Shown piece by piece: positions 46,980 through 58,765 of a DNA stretch of 64,000 bases. The notes below the pieces were generated by a model. The model was given only the letters and a program-made list of their open reading frames with translations, had not been told where the DNA came from and ran no database searches. How positions within the stretch are numbered: position 1 is the first letter of the stretch; each line of letters begins with the position of its first letter. Origin of the DNA: Cyrtodaria siliqua (Eukaryota > Mollusca > Bivalvia > Adapedonta > Hiatellidae); the NCBI GenBank assembly GCA_037043455.1, contig JAWPHD010002638.1:62001-126000 (forward strand). The letters run 5' to 3'. A program made the translations under genes and the position numbers.

Positions 46980-47770
46980 AAATTATAGAATAATAAAATA
47001 TGGCAAAATTCTATTCTGACCCAGGGTCACAAATTGAACTTGGTAGAAGACCATCCTGTGATGCTACATGAATTAGATAAGAGCTATATGCCTTGTGGTT
47101 TCAGAGAAGAAGATTTTTAAGTTTTCTTTAGGTACGTCTATGTAAAAAATGTGACCTCTGGGGCGGGGCTAAATTGACATCAGGTTCACCATTTGAACAA
47201 ACTAAGCTGATGCTACATGTAAAATTTGACAGCTCTGTGCCGTGTGGTTTCAGAGAAGATTTTTAAAAAGTTTTTCCCTCTATGTCTGTGTAAAACATGT
47301 GACCCCTTGAGCGGGCCAAATGCGACCTCAGGGTCACCATTTGAACAAAGTTGGTACAGGACCATAAGCTTATATTAAATGCAGAACATTAAACCTCTGG
47401 CTCTTGTAGTTTCATTGAAGAAGATTGAATCAACATTTTCCCTATATAAGTCCATGTAAATCATGAGACCCAAGGGGCGGTCCAAATGTGACCCAAGGGT
47501 CACCATTTGAACAAACTTTGAAGAGGAACATAAGGTTATCGTAAATGCAAAATATTAAACCTCTGGCTCTTGTAGTTTCAGAGAAGAAGATTTTTAAGCC
47601 TTTTCCCAATACAAGTATATGTAAAACTGTGACCCACCCCAGGGTCACCATTCGACCAAACTTGCTAGAGAACCTACTTGTAATACATGAGAGCTCTGTG
47701 CCTTGTGGTTTCAAAGAAGCAGATTTTCCCAGTATATAAGTCTATGGAAAACATGCAAAATCTCCATATA
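46980..47770 (+). repeat. Diverged tandem repeat, units of about 150-165 bp
   Basis: Cores TGTAAAAAATGTGACC-type at 47141, 47289, 47455 and 47620 (spacing 148, 166, 165), with GGGTCACCATTTGAACAAAC and GTGGTTTCAGAGAAGAAGAT blocks. A trailing non-repeated segment to about 48110 carries GATGGACGGACGACGCAC, the mirror of the GTCCGTC leaders elsewhere in the window. Confidence 0.85.
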
Positions 47771-48110
47771 CACACTTTGGATCCCGGGACACGGCCATTT
47801 TTGAACATGGGAACTTCATTTAAATAAACTTGATAGTCCAGGTTTTGGCAGTCATTTTAAAGGAAAACTGTCGAAATCTGTCCAGCTGTTCTTTAGAAGA
47901 AAATTTTATAAGGTTTCAAACTATTATGGTAATGGCGGCCACTTGGATGTTGCGCGGACCTAATCTTAACACATCTGAAAAGCAATGATCGAGGGATCAT
48001 CCATTTAAAGTTTGGTCAAAATTGGCCAAGCGAAGTCGTTTGAAGCTGTGGCAAACGATGGACGGACGACGCACAAAAATATATCCCAATAGATCATCTT
48101 AGAGGTACAC

Positions 48111-48384
48111 CACCGACAAATATTACATAAAGTACGACTCTTGATTCCCGCCTGATGTTGACAATTGTTTATGACAAGTAAAACATGGAGTGAATTCTAA
48201 ATCGACAAGGTAAATACAACATGACGGTTACCATATTACTTCAGTATGTTTATCTTCCTTAGCTTTAAATATGCTGAGATTCTTCCTTCAAGGTGTTGGC
48301 CCCTTTCGTATGCAATGGCTTTTAACGGCCAAACACAGATATATTTAATGTATCTACAAAATTCTTAAATACTACAGTACCTAC
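48111..48384 (-). other. Downstream of SAM exon 2; possible further exon
   Basis: If exon 2 is followed by a very short intron (about 60 bp), a phase-1 continuation near 48240-48320 reads AIAYERGQHLEGRISAYLKL then R-K-I-N-I-L-K and stop. The acceptor (GTTAAAAG) is poor, so this is only a candidate. Confidence 0.25.
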
Positions 48385-48524
48385 CAACCGTTGGCTGTCC
48401 TCCGGTTGCCATAGTGTTACTTGTCGGCAGATGTACCAGTGCGTGATGTGTATCACGCGACTCCTCGTCTGAGGATATATCCTCGTCATCTGTGTACGAA
48501 TCCTCGTCAATTGTGGGAACATAA
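48385..48524 (-). CDS. SAM-domain protein, coding exon 2
   Basis: 140-bp minus-strand exon with acceptor CTACTAAAG and donor G|GTAGGT. Its first base completes the split Thr codon of exon 1 (AC+T), after which the frame is open and reads YVPTIDEDSYTDDEDISSDE, then E-S-R-D-T-H-H-A-L-V-H-L. The composition is acidic and low-complexity, with Ser flanked by Asp/Glu typical of CK2-type sites (inference). It leaves in phase 1. If the donor is not used, the frame ends a few codons later (V-G-R-Y-C-S-I-stop). An overlapping 103-codon ORF in another frame is a shadow. Confidence 0.65.
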
Positions 48525-48745
48525 CTTTAGTAGATAAACATGCATAAGTATTATTAAGAATGCTGATGGATAAGCGCATTTCATTGGTAGATTGCATACA
48601 AAATAGCACTACATCTGTGAAATAGATATACATACAGTATATATAGAGATTTGATATGTAAACAGAATATGACGTTTTACTTTTCTAAAGTCACCAGAAA
48701 TTACAGATGTATTGTTAAGGAAACATCTAGTGTAGCAATACTAAC

Positions 48746-49350
48746 GTTTTAATCCTTTCAATTTCTTTTGGAGAACCTCGCCCACATGCTTTGATGGGTT
48801 GATCCTTAACGTTGCATATGTTGTGTGAACTGCCCAGCTTGTGTTGTGCGGAGGTGTTCTTGTCAATAGCAGGAATGATGGCTGCATCGTAGCTTATTAA
48901 TGACTTTTCGATCTCACGTTCTTGTTCTTCTTTCTTATTGTCCGGATCGTTACCTTCATGTGAACTATCGATTTCTACTAAATTATCTTTGCTTTGTGTT
49001 GGTAGTTTAATTTCGGTAATACTTTCGTCGGCTTTTTTGTTCACTATGACATTATTATCTTCAATATTTAATGTTAGTGTATCTTTTACCAAGTTTTTTT
49101 CAACAACTGGTTCTGACACAAAAGCAATAGGATTTTCAACGTTTGTTTCACAAAAATCTTGTTTTTCGTCATTTACACGTTTGATAGCTATGCTAAGTTT
49201 TCTTACCTGACCGGGTTTTGAAACACACGTTTGAATGTCCGACTCGCACATAGTGCATATTGTGTCCATATCGTCCCATCCCTGATTTTCAAAAACTTCC
49301 CCATATTGATCAAGTCCTATACTTGATAACAAAACACGAACTCTATCCAT
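48746..49350 (-). CDS. SAM-domain protein, coding exon 1 with start codon
   Basis: 605 bp giving 201 codons plus two bases. Residues 1-58 form a SAM domain: M-D-R-V-R-V-L-L-S-S-I-G-L-D-Q-Y then GEVFENQGWDDMDTICTM, ending GQVRKLSIAIKRV. The usual helix 1 Trp is Leu at residue 7. SAM domains mediate protein-protein oligomerisation. Residues 60-201 are hydrophilic and unstructured-looking, with no motif I recognise. The donor C|GTTAGT at 48745 is acceptable but not strong; it is favoured because exon 2 joins in phase. The start has AAAGACAATGG context. A 44-bp duplication upstream creates a short uORF. The gene runs on the same strand as, and upstream of, the Caskin-like gene, but nothing links them. 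Confidence 0.8.
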
Positions 49351-49355
49351 TGTCT

Positions 49356-49394
49356 TTATTTAGTTCTTGATAACCAAACACGAACTCTATCCAT
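49356..49394 (-). promoter_or_regulatory. 12-codon uORF duplicating the SAM protein start
   Basis: ATG at 49394, reading M-D-R-V-R-V-W-L-S-R-T-K-stop, the stop lying 5 nt before the main ATG. It arises from a 44-bp tandem duplication of the start region (ATAAAGACAATGGATAGAGT twice). Start contexts of the two ATGs are the same. If transcribed upstream of 49394, ribosomes would meet the uORF first. Confidence 0.75.
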
Positions 49395-50069
49395 TGTCTT
49401 TATTTAGAAAATGAAGCAACACAAATGCATAATGTGAGACATAAACACATGCAGCCATGGCCTGTAGTCGATGCCCCGATGTTTTTGCGTATGCATACTC
49501 GTATATCATCCTATCGCCAGATGGGATAGAGCCTCTCGATTATAGTTTATCGGACTTTTAATTGAAATCTGGCGACAGGATCCTTGAATCGGCCAGTTAG
49601 GTAAAATCCATTGGTGAATAGTAATGAAGAATTTAAAGATGAAATATACTGAAATAGGATTTTGAAATGCTCGAAAATCTGTAAAGTATTGATTGTATAG
49701 CAGAAATGTTTATCATTATACTTTTGTTATTACATTTTAATATAACTTCTTTATTATGCACGATTGTCATATGTCGTATGTGTTTTTCAATATTAAAACA
49801 CAAATTGTAACAAATATTCACTTTGGGCTGTGTAATATATTGTATAATGTAATACTGACCCAATGCTTCATACGCTTAAAGTATGTGACTTTATAGCTGT
49901 CTCCTCTCTGTGATATCTAGAGTGTCCAAATCAATGGCTTTAACTGAAAGAACAGCAACAATACTACAGTCAAAACAATCTGTACACAACACGATAATTA
50001 TTTCTCAGGTGTAAAGGTAGACATTTCCAAGAGATTGACAGCGATCTGATATAATTATAGGTGTCAGTT
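49395..50069 (-). promoter_or_regulatory. 5' flank of the SAM gene
   Basis: The promoter should lie here. I see no TATA box at a credible distance, and an AT-rich tract follows from about 49620 to 49860. No other element was recognised. Confidence 0.35.
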
Positions 50070-51112
50070 CAAATGTTAAACCACCATAATGTGTTATTCT
50101 AAACCACCATAATGTGTTATTCTAAACCATTATACTGTGTTATGCTAAACCATCATAATGTGTTATGTAAAACCTACATAATGTGTTATGTTAAACCATC
50201 ATAATGTGTTATGTTAAACCATAATAATGTGTTAGGTAAAACCTACATAGTGTGTTATGTTAACCCATCATAATGTGTTATGTTAAACCATCATAATGTG
50301 TTATGTTTAACCTACATAATGTGTTATTTTAAACCATCATAATGTGTTATGTTAAACTATCTTATTGTGTTATGCTAAAGCATCAAAATGTGTTATGTTA
50401 AACCGGCATAATGTGTTATGTTAATCCTACATAATGTGTTATGTTAAACCTACATTATGTGTTATGTTAAACCACCATAATGTGTTATGTTAAACCATCA
50501 TACTGTTTTAAACCATCATAATGTGTTCATGTTAAACCATCTTATTGTGTTATGCTAAACCATCAAAATGTGTTATGTTAAACCGGCATAATGTGTTATA
50601 AGAAACTTACATAATGTGTTATGTTAAACCTACATATTGTGTTATGTTAAACCACCATCTTATTGTGTTATGCTAAACCATCATAATGTGTTATGTTAAA
50701 CCGGCATAATGTGTTATGTTAAACCATCATGTGTTATGTTAAACCATCATAATGTGTTATGTTAAACCATCATAATGTGTTAAGTTAAACTATCTTATTG
50801 TGTTATGTTAAACCATCAAAATGTGTTATGTTAAACCGGCATAATGTGTTATGTTAAACCACCATAATGTGTTATGTTAAACCATCACACTGCTTTAAAC
50901 CATCATAATGTGTTCATGTTAAACCATCTTATTGTGTTATGCTAAACCACCAAAATGTGTTATGTTAAACCGGCATAATGTGTTATGTGAAACTTACATA
51001 ATGTGTTATGTTAAACCTACATATTGTGTTATGTTAAACCATCATAATGTGTTATGTTAAACCATCTTATTGTGTTATGCTAAACCATCATAATATGTTA
51101 TATTAAACTTTA
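50070..51112 (+). repeat. 23-bp satellite S23-1
   Basis: About 45 units of AAACCATCATAATGTG plus TTATGTT, period 23 bp, with CATC/CACC/CTAC/CGGC variants at one position and occasional deletions. The same satellite recurs at 53610-55235. Confidence 0.95.
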
Positions 51113-51115
51113 GAA

Positions 51116-51155
<40 letters not shown>

Positions 51156-51630
51156 AATCCTAACCGAGATCTTTTATTGTTTATTAATTACAATATGATA
51201 TGGCCCTTGAATAATTTAAAAATGTAAACACTAGATGTCCTTCATTTCTGCATCCGAATTTTGCCAAACTTGTGCAAGATGTATTGAAAAACATTTTAGA
51301 ATTAAAATAACATACTGAGTTTGAAACAACCATATCTGACACACCCTCTCATTATTCCAACATCCCCGATCCCATCTCATTCCCTCCCTATGCCCCGCCA
51401 CCATCCACACCTTTTTTAGAGCTTGGAATATTTGTTTTTCACTTGAACCACACCACATTTAGACAGCAGTAGAACAATAGATGCCCTCTGGGGACTCTTG
51501 CTGATGTATCTCATCCAGATTTGGTTACATATTATTCTTGAAGTCATTAGGTCAAAGAAGGTCAGGTCTTCTGTTATGTAAATAGCTACTGTTAATGAAA
51601 AACACGATGTAGACATCGAATTGCTAACAC
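51113..51630 (+). repeat. Left flank of 42-bp satellite unit, copy 2
   Basis: TTAGAACCACA-(CA)n, then AATCCTAACCGAG, TACAATATGATATGGCC, ACACTAGATGTCCTTCATT, CCCCGATCCCATCTCATTCC and GAAGTCATTAGGTCAAAGAA. The same order occurs at 60425-61045. Ends in AACACTCCGAGAGTACTAG at the first array unit. Confidence 0.9.
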
Positions 51631-53610
51631 TCCGAGAGTACTAGTTACTGTATGTATTGTGTGGGGTCATAGACGAAAAGTGCTAGTTACTGTATGTACT
51701 GTGTGGGGTCATATATGAAAAGTACTGGTTATTATATGCATTGTGTGTGGTCATAGATGAAACAAACTAGTTATTATATGCATTGTGTGGTGTCATAGAT
51801 GACAAGTACTAGTTACTCTATGAATTGATAGTGGTCACAGATGAAAAGTATTAGTTATTCTATGCATTGTGTGGTGTCATAGATGACAAGTACTAGTTAC
51901 TCTATGAATTGATAGTGGTCACAGATGAAAAGTATTAGTTATTCTATGCATTGTGTGTGGGCATAGATGACAAGTACTAGTTATTATTTGCATTGTGTAT
52001 GGTCACAGATGAAAAGTACTTGTTATTATATGCAGTGTGTGTGGTCATGGATGAAAAATACTAGTTATTATATGCATTGTGTAGTGTCATAATTGAAATG
52101 TACTAGTTACTCTATGCATTGAGTGTGGTCACATATGAAAAGTTCTAGTTATTATATGCAGTGTGTGTGGTCATGGATGAAAAGTTCTAGTTATTATATG
52201 CATTGTGTGTGGTCACAGATGAAAAGTTCTAGTTATTATATGCATTGTGTGTGGTCATGGATGAAAAGTTCTAGTTATTATATGCAGTGTGTGTGGTCAT
52301 GGATGAAAAGTTCTAGTTATTATTTGCATTGTTAGAGGTCATAAATGAAAAGTACTAGTTATTCTACGCATTGTATGTGGTCATAGATGAAAAGTACCAG
52401 TTACTGTATGTACTGTGTATGGTCATAGATGAAAAGTACTAGCCATTCTATGCATTGTGTGTGGTCATAGATGAAAGTTACTAGTAATTATTTGCATCGT
52501 GTGAGGTCATAAATGAAAAGAACTAATTATTCTACGCACTGTGCGTGGTCTGAGATGAAAAAAACACGTGTTATTATATGCATTGTGTGGTGTCATAGAT
52601 GAAAAGTACTAGTTACTCTAAGCATTGTGTGTGGTCTAAGATGAAAAGTACTAGTTATTCTATGCATTGTGTTTGGTTATAGATGAAAATTACTAGTTAT
52701 TATATGCATTGTGTAGTGACATAATTGAAAAGTACTAGTTACTCTATGCATTGTGTGTGGTCACATATGAAAAGTTACTAGTTATTATATGCATTGTGTG
52801 TGGTCACAGATGAAAAGTTCTAGTTATTCTATGCATTGTGTGTGGTCATATGTGAAAAGTAATAGTTATTATATACATTGTGTGGTGTCATAATTGAAAA
52901 GTACTAGTACTCTATGCATTGTGTGTGGTCACATATGAAAAGTTCTAGTTATTATATACATTGTGTGGTGTCATAATTGAAAAGTACTAGTACTCTATGC
53001 ATTGTGTGTGGTCACATATGAAAAGTTCTAGTTATTATATGCATTGTGTGTGGTCACAGATGAAAGGCTTTAGTTATTATATGCATTGTGTGTTGTCACA
53101 GATGAAAGTTACTAGTTAATATATGCATTGTGTGAGGTCATAAATGAAAAGTACTAGTTATTCTACGCATTGTATGTGGTCATATGTTAAAAGTACCTGT
53201 GGTCATATATTAAAAGTACCTTGTATGTACTGTGTGGGGTCATAGATGACAAGTACTATTTATTATATGCATTGTTTGCGGTCACAGATGAAATGTACTA
53301 GCCATTTTATGCATTGCGTGTGGTCATAGATGAAAGTTACTAGTTATTCTATGCATTGTATATGGTCATAGATGAAAAGTACCAGTTACTGTATGTACTG
53401 TGTGGGGTCATAGATGATAAGTACTAGTTATTCTATGCGTTGTTTACAGATGAAAAGTACTAGTTATTCTATGCATTGCGTGTGGTCATAGATGAAATGT
53501 ACTAGATATTATATGAATTGTGTGGGTTCATAGATGAAAAGTACTAGTTACTCTATGCATTGTGTGTTGTCACGAATGAAAAGTATTAGTTACTCTATGC
53601 AGTGTGTGAG
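51631..53610 (+). repeat. 42-bp satellite array S42-2 (diverged subfamily)
   Basis: Units with AGTACTAGTTATTCTATGCA, TTGTGTGTGGTCATAGATGA and AAAG; period 42 bp. Compared with S42-1 it has ACTAGTT for ACTATTT and TGTGTGTGG for TGTGTGGGG. Units are more diverged. It joins S23-2 directly at GAGGTCA|AACCATC, without the right flank present in copies 1 and 3. Confidence 0.94.
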
Positions 53611-55235
53611 GTCAAACCATCATAATGTGTTATGTTAAACGTATATAATGTGTTATGAAAAACCTACATAATGTGTTATGTAAAAACAACATAATGTGTT
53701 ATGTTAAAGCATCATACTGTGTTATGTTAAACCATCATAATGTGTTATGTTTAAACCATCATAATATCTTATGTTAAACCATCATAATATGTTATGTTAA
53801 ACCGGCATTATGTGTTATGTTAAACCATCATAATGTGTTATGTTAAACCGGCATAATGTGTTATGTTAACCATCATAATGTGTTATGTTAAACCTACATA
53901 ATGTGTTATGTTAAACCATCATACTTGTTAAAACCATCATAATGTGTTCATGTTAAACCATCTTATTGTGTTATGCTAAACCATCAAAATGTGTTAGGTT
54001 AAACCGGCATAATGTATTATGTTAAACCAACATAATGTAATATGCTAAAGCATCATAATATGTTATGTTAAACCTACATAATTTGTTATGTTAAACTGCC
54101 ATAATTTGGTATGTTGCACCAGCATAATGTGTTATGTTAAAACGGCAAAATGTGTTATGTTAACCATCATAATGTGTTATGTTAAACTTACATAATGTGT
54201 TATTTTAAACCAGCATACTGTTTTAAACCATCATAATGTGTTATGTAAAACCTACATAATGTGTTATTTAAACCATAATAATGCTTTATGTAAAACCTAC
54301 ATAATGTGTTATGTTAAACCATCATACTGTTTTAAACCATCATAATGTGTACATGTTAAACCAACTTATTTTGTTATGCCAAACCATCAAAATGTGTTAA
54401 ATCGGCATAATGTGTTATGTTAAACCTACATAATGTGTTATGTTAAACCATCATACTGTTTTAAACCATCATAATGTGTTCATGTAAACCATCTTATTGT
54501 GTTATGCTAGACCATCAAAATGTGTTATGTTAAACCACCATAATGTGTTATGTCAAACCTACATAATGCGTTATGTTAATCAATCATACTGTTTTAATCC
54601 ATTATAAGGTGTTGATGTTAAGCCATTTTATTGTGTAATGCTAAACCATCAAAATGTGTTATGTTAAACCGGCATAATGTGTTATGTTAAACGATCATAA
54701 TTGTTATGTTAAACCGGCATAATATGTTATGTTAAACCATCATAATGTGTCATGCTAAACCGTCATTATATGTTATGTTAAACCTATATAATTTGTTATG
54801 TTAAACTGCCATAATGAGGTATGTTACACCAGCATAATGTGTTATGTTAACTTCATAATGTGTTATGTTAAACCATCGTAATGTTTTATGTTAAACCACC
54901 ATACTGTGTTATGTTATACCATCATAATGTGCTACGTTAAACCACCATACTGTATTCATGTTATACCATCATAATGTGTTATGTTAAACCACCATACTTT
55001 GTTCATGTTATACCATCATAATGTGTTATGTTAAACCACCATACTGTGTTCGTGTTATAGCATCATAATGTGTTATGTTAAACCACCATACTGTGTTCGT
55101 GTTATACCATCATAATGTGTTAGGTTAAACCACCATACTGTGTTCATGTTATACCATCATATTGTGTTATGTTAAACCACCATACTGTGTTCGTGTTATA
55201 GCATCATAATGTGTTATGTTAATCATCGTAATGTG
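53611..55235 (+). repeat. 23-bp satellite S23-2
   Basis: About 70 units of the AAACCATCATAATGTGTTAT type. Towards the 3' end (54880-55220) units alternate as dimers (CCACCATACTGTGTTC then ATACCATCATAATG), a local higher-order repeat of about 46-47 bp. Confidence 0.95.
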
Positions 55236-55566
55236 GTCTAAACAACTTGACACATTGGCTCGGTTTCGTTTTGTAAATCATCACTGTTAAGTAATAGGTC
55301 GCTTTAAGGCTGATATAAATTATTGTCTTGTGATCGAAATCTACTTGTATTGAGTTGTATGCACAACATAACCCCAGTTCGAATTAATCTATTTATTATT
55401 TTACATTCTAATACACCCGCACTATATTGCCTAGTTTAAAATATCTCGTTATATTGAACGATATATCGCTGTAATTTTTGCAACTTAAGGAGAATAAGCA
55501 AGCAAAGCAATGCGAATGATTTCAGATGTGTGCATTATTTTCACATTTTAGGGGTATTAGAATAGA

Positions 55567-55735
55567 AATAGAACATCGTTTACGGTGAATTATCTATAAT
55601 ATATCACGGTTTGTCGTTCAATTGTAAACAATAATTTCACTCGCACTTCGGGCTCGTGAAATTATTGTTTACAATTGAACTCCAAGCCGTGATATATTAA
55701 ACGATAATTTACAGTAAACGATGTTCTATTTCTTA
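55567..55735. repeat. Long hairpin / foldback element
   Basis: AGAAATAGAACATCGTTTAC on the left is mirrored by GTAAACGATGTTCTATTTCT on the right. The inner arms TCAATTGTAAACAATAATTT / AAATTATTGTTTACAATTGA close on CACTCGCACTTCGGGCTCGTG. Total about 169 bp. Confidence 0.9.
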
Positions 55736-55954
55736 AACAAAACACACAGCCGAGTTGTCGCGTTTTTCAGACTAGTTAAACAGTTTCATATAAACACTAA
55801 TTAAGTCAATACGTGTGCACATTTATATGGAACTGAAGAACATCACTATGATTTTCATTTGTATTTTGGATTGGCACCTATCACTCTTCCAGATCCGTAT
55901 GAATTTGCACACTGCGCAGCCCGACAGCATGACGTAATACGATATTTTGTAAAT

Positions 55955-57402
55955 AGAATAGAATAGAGTAGAATAGCGCTTTATTACCAATAAGGGCCCA
56001 CAAGGGGCATAATACAACATGTCAAATTTATCAATTAAACAATGTGAATATAATAATAATAATAATACAATAAGAATAAAAACGGAAAGATATATGAAAT
56101 ATAGTTATATTCATTATAATTATTGATATGCAACAATTCACTAGATTGCAAAAGGCAACATGATTAAATAAGAGTGCATTCAGATAAAAGTCAGTCTGCC
56201 CAAGATAGTGTACTCCTCGTGAACGATGCAGAAAAACAAGTACAGCTAGTTGTTTAATAAGTGTAGATACTAAAAGGACCAAGGGAGACAATTTTGGTTA
56301 AGTTACACTCAGAATAACAATACGATGTAATGTTGCAGCATTAAGATATAATAACCTGGTAGTAAAGATAAATACTGCACTAGTAATAAGTAACGTGTTT
56401 GGACAAGAGGAATAAACTATGGAAACAATTTAAAAATCCAAAGTCCAAATCGTAGACACATTAGTTTATTTGCATTTGTATAGATGTCAATTATAATTTA
56501 GCGACTTGACATTCATTTCTATTATCTATATTTCATATTTCCTTTCTGAATAGGTAAACACCCAGATGGGATATAACATATATTATGTAACCGAAACAGT
56601 CACTAGATAGTCCTATAATCACTTATAGAAGATCTATGTTTATATGTACTGACTAAATTAAAAGTCTGGACTTTTTGAAATAAAGTTACAAACTGTTGTT
56701 AGTATTTGAGAGTCTTCTGTATTTAACAACCAGATCAGTTTGTTCTGCATTCTCAAATTTGTGAAGTTTACACAATGTGATGATATTGTATCAATATTTG
56801 AGATCTTTTGAGATCAAACCCAGTACAAGAAAACAAAAAGTGACGTTAATCCTCAATCGCACCGAGGCTGCATTTTAAGCAAACTCTGTTACAACGAGGT
56901 ATGTTTTGGTATCTATCTAATTCTATTCGCAATCTGTGAGAAGATATGCGAAGCTTGGTCATAGTTCTCCTTTGCTTAAAACTAGGTAAAATTGATAAAT
57001 ATTTTTCGAGACGAAAGTTAGTTTTAACTAGTGCATAAGTTGTCAGCTTGCCGCTTGACAGATTGCTTCAAGTAGATTTCCACTGGTCAATATAATTAAC
57101 TTTAAGAAGTGGTTTAATCTGTGCTTTGAATCTACCTAAGCTGGTAGATGCCAATGACGAAGAACCATAGATGCATTTTAATAAGGTGGAAACAGATCCA
57201 TACAAAGAAGGTTTTCTTAAATGGTGTAGTCCTTAGAACTTACAAAGGCATCATTCAACCGTGGAAAAGAACTGCCAAGATTTTCCAATCTATACCAATA
57301 ATTAAGCATATATTTTACCATATCAAAATGGAGAGGATATATACACACATTAGTCTCTGAATAATCGATATTAATGTATGGCACATCAAACGTTGAATTC
57401 AA
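55955..57402 (-). pseudogene. Decayed LINE, minus strand, with 3' tail
   Basis: On the minus strand, stop-interrupted frames from about 57400 give VCIYPLHFDMVKYMLNYWYR, then KLTTYALVKTNFRLEKYLSI, then TMTKLRISSHRLRIELDRYQ, then R-C-N-R-V-C-L-K-C-S-L-G-A-I-E-D. These are, in order, the C-terminal blocks of invertebrate LINE ORF2 proteins up to the CxxC knuckle. The 3' end at 55957-56010 has GTAATAAAGCGCTATTCT and an (ATTCT)n tail. The same family tail is better preserved at 46153. Confidence 0.82.
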
Positions 57403-58190
57403 TAACTCCTCATTATAGTGTATAGTGTCTATTATTCCAGTTATATCCTATATAAATTATGTGTATAGTTGATTCATATATATGGCTTACGTCTTCTGTT
57501 TTACATCATTTGTATGATTTAAGTTTTATTCTATGCAGTTTTTGTTCAATAAACAGTTAAACTTTCTCATTTTTTATATTTTCATAGTTTTATTTCCGTG
57601 TCGGAAGTAGATATGGTTACAACAGTTCGTTGAGTATATAAACACGGAACGGCTGATATTGTTGTCAACAAGAATTGTTGTCTTCGATTTCACGGTGGTC
57701 AGATCGTAAGGTAGCTACTACAGTTTAATAGCGTAATAAGGGCATACCTGTTCATTCCTTCTAGGGAAACGTTGGGAGCATCGCTTGCTCAGTATTAAAC
57801 TGGGTCTGAGCACGCAGTCGCGTGGGACGCTCAGTGTACATATCTACTCCGGCGTGGAGTTGTGTAGCTCGGTAATGCGAACTTTACGGTACTGCGGGAA
57901 GAGTCGAAGTGAGACAACTGAGAAGCTCAATTAGTGTGAGCTGGAACTCAGTGTGCAGCGCTGAGCGTCTCAAATATTCAATTGAGCGGTGTTGGCTCAC
58001 TGGATTGCAACTGGGAAACCGTTAATATTCTCCCATGTAAGAGTGTAAATAATAACACTGAAAATAGTTATCAGATCTCAGCAAGTCAATCTGAGACGTA
58101 TTCACTAATCAGATATCTATGAGCGAGTTGCTTGCACATATAATCAGTGTTGAGCGCTTGTTGTATATAACGCTCTGTCCAAAGTGAGAT
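57403..58190. other. Sequence with TATA-like motif, no ORF
   Basis: GTTGAGTATATAAACACGG at 57631-57649 is a good TATA-box match, followed within 30-60 nt by a GC-richer leader-like stretch. From 57720 to 58190 the composition changes (more GC, repeated TGAGC/GCTCA words). It could be an LTR or host promoter, but no second LTR, primer site or downstream gene is seen. Confidence 0.3.
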
Positions 58191-58765
58191 TGTGGCGTTG
58201 GTGTTGGTGGAGGTGGTGGTTGGGATGGCGGTGGCGGTGTTAGAGATGGTGGTTTGGTGGAGGTGGTGGCGATGGTGAAGGTGGTGGCGGTGGTGATGTT
58301 GGTGGTGGCGGCGGTGGTGGTGTTGGTGTTGGTGTTGGTGTTGGTGGAGGTGGTGGAGGCAGTGGTAGTGGTGGCGGTGGAGGTGGTGGTGTTGGTTGTG
58401 GCGGCGGCAGCGGTGAAGACGGTGGCGGTGTTAGTGGTGGTGTTGATGGCTGTGGCGATGGCGATGGTGGTGGTGATTCAGGTGTGGTGACGGTGGTGAT
58501 GGTGGTGGTGATGGTTTAGATTTGGTGGTGGTGGTAAATTTGATTTTAATGAGGATGCTGTTAGTTGTTGTTGTTGTTGTGGACGTGGTGGTGGTGGTGG
58601 TGGTGGAGGAGGAGGAGGAGGAGGAGGAGGAGGTTGTGGCTGTGATGGTTGTGTTTTTGGTGGTGGTGGTTGTTATGTTTGTGTTTTTTTTTTTTTGTTG
58701 TTGTTGTTGATGGAGTGGTGGGAGTGGAGGTGGTGGCGGTGGTGGCGGTGGTGATTATTTCTGAA
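58191..58765 (+). repeat. TGG-rich trinucleotide repeat tract
   Basis: Almost pure G/T with (GGT)n, (GTT)n and (GGA)n blocks on the plus strand. Open frames of polyVal or polyGly type across it are artefacts. Repeated GG doublets could form quadruplexes. Confidence 0.92.

Noticed and set aside
48322..48633. 103-codon minus-strand ORF
   Set aside because: It overlaps the better-supported SAM exon 2 in a different frame, and its sequence crosses that exon's acceptor and donor.
57600..58190. LTR retrotransposon promoter/LTR
   Set aside because: A TATA-like motif and a GC-richer leader are present, but no second LTR, primer-binding site, gag/pol remnant or target duplication could be found.
58254..58710. 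Valine-rich ORFs
   Set aside because: Simple-sequence translation of a TGG/GTT tract.
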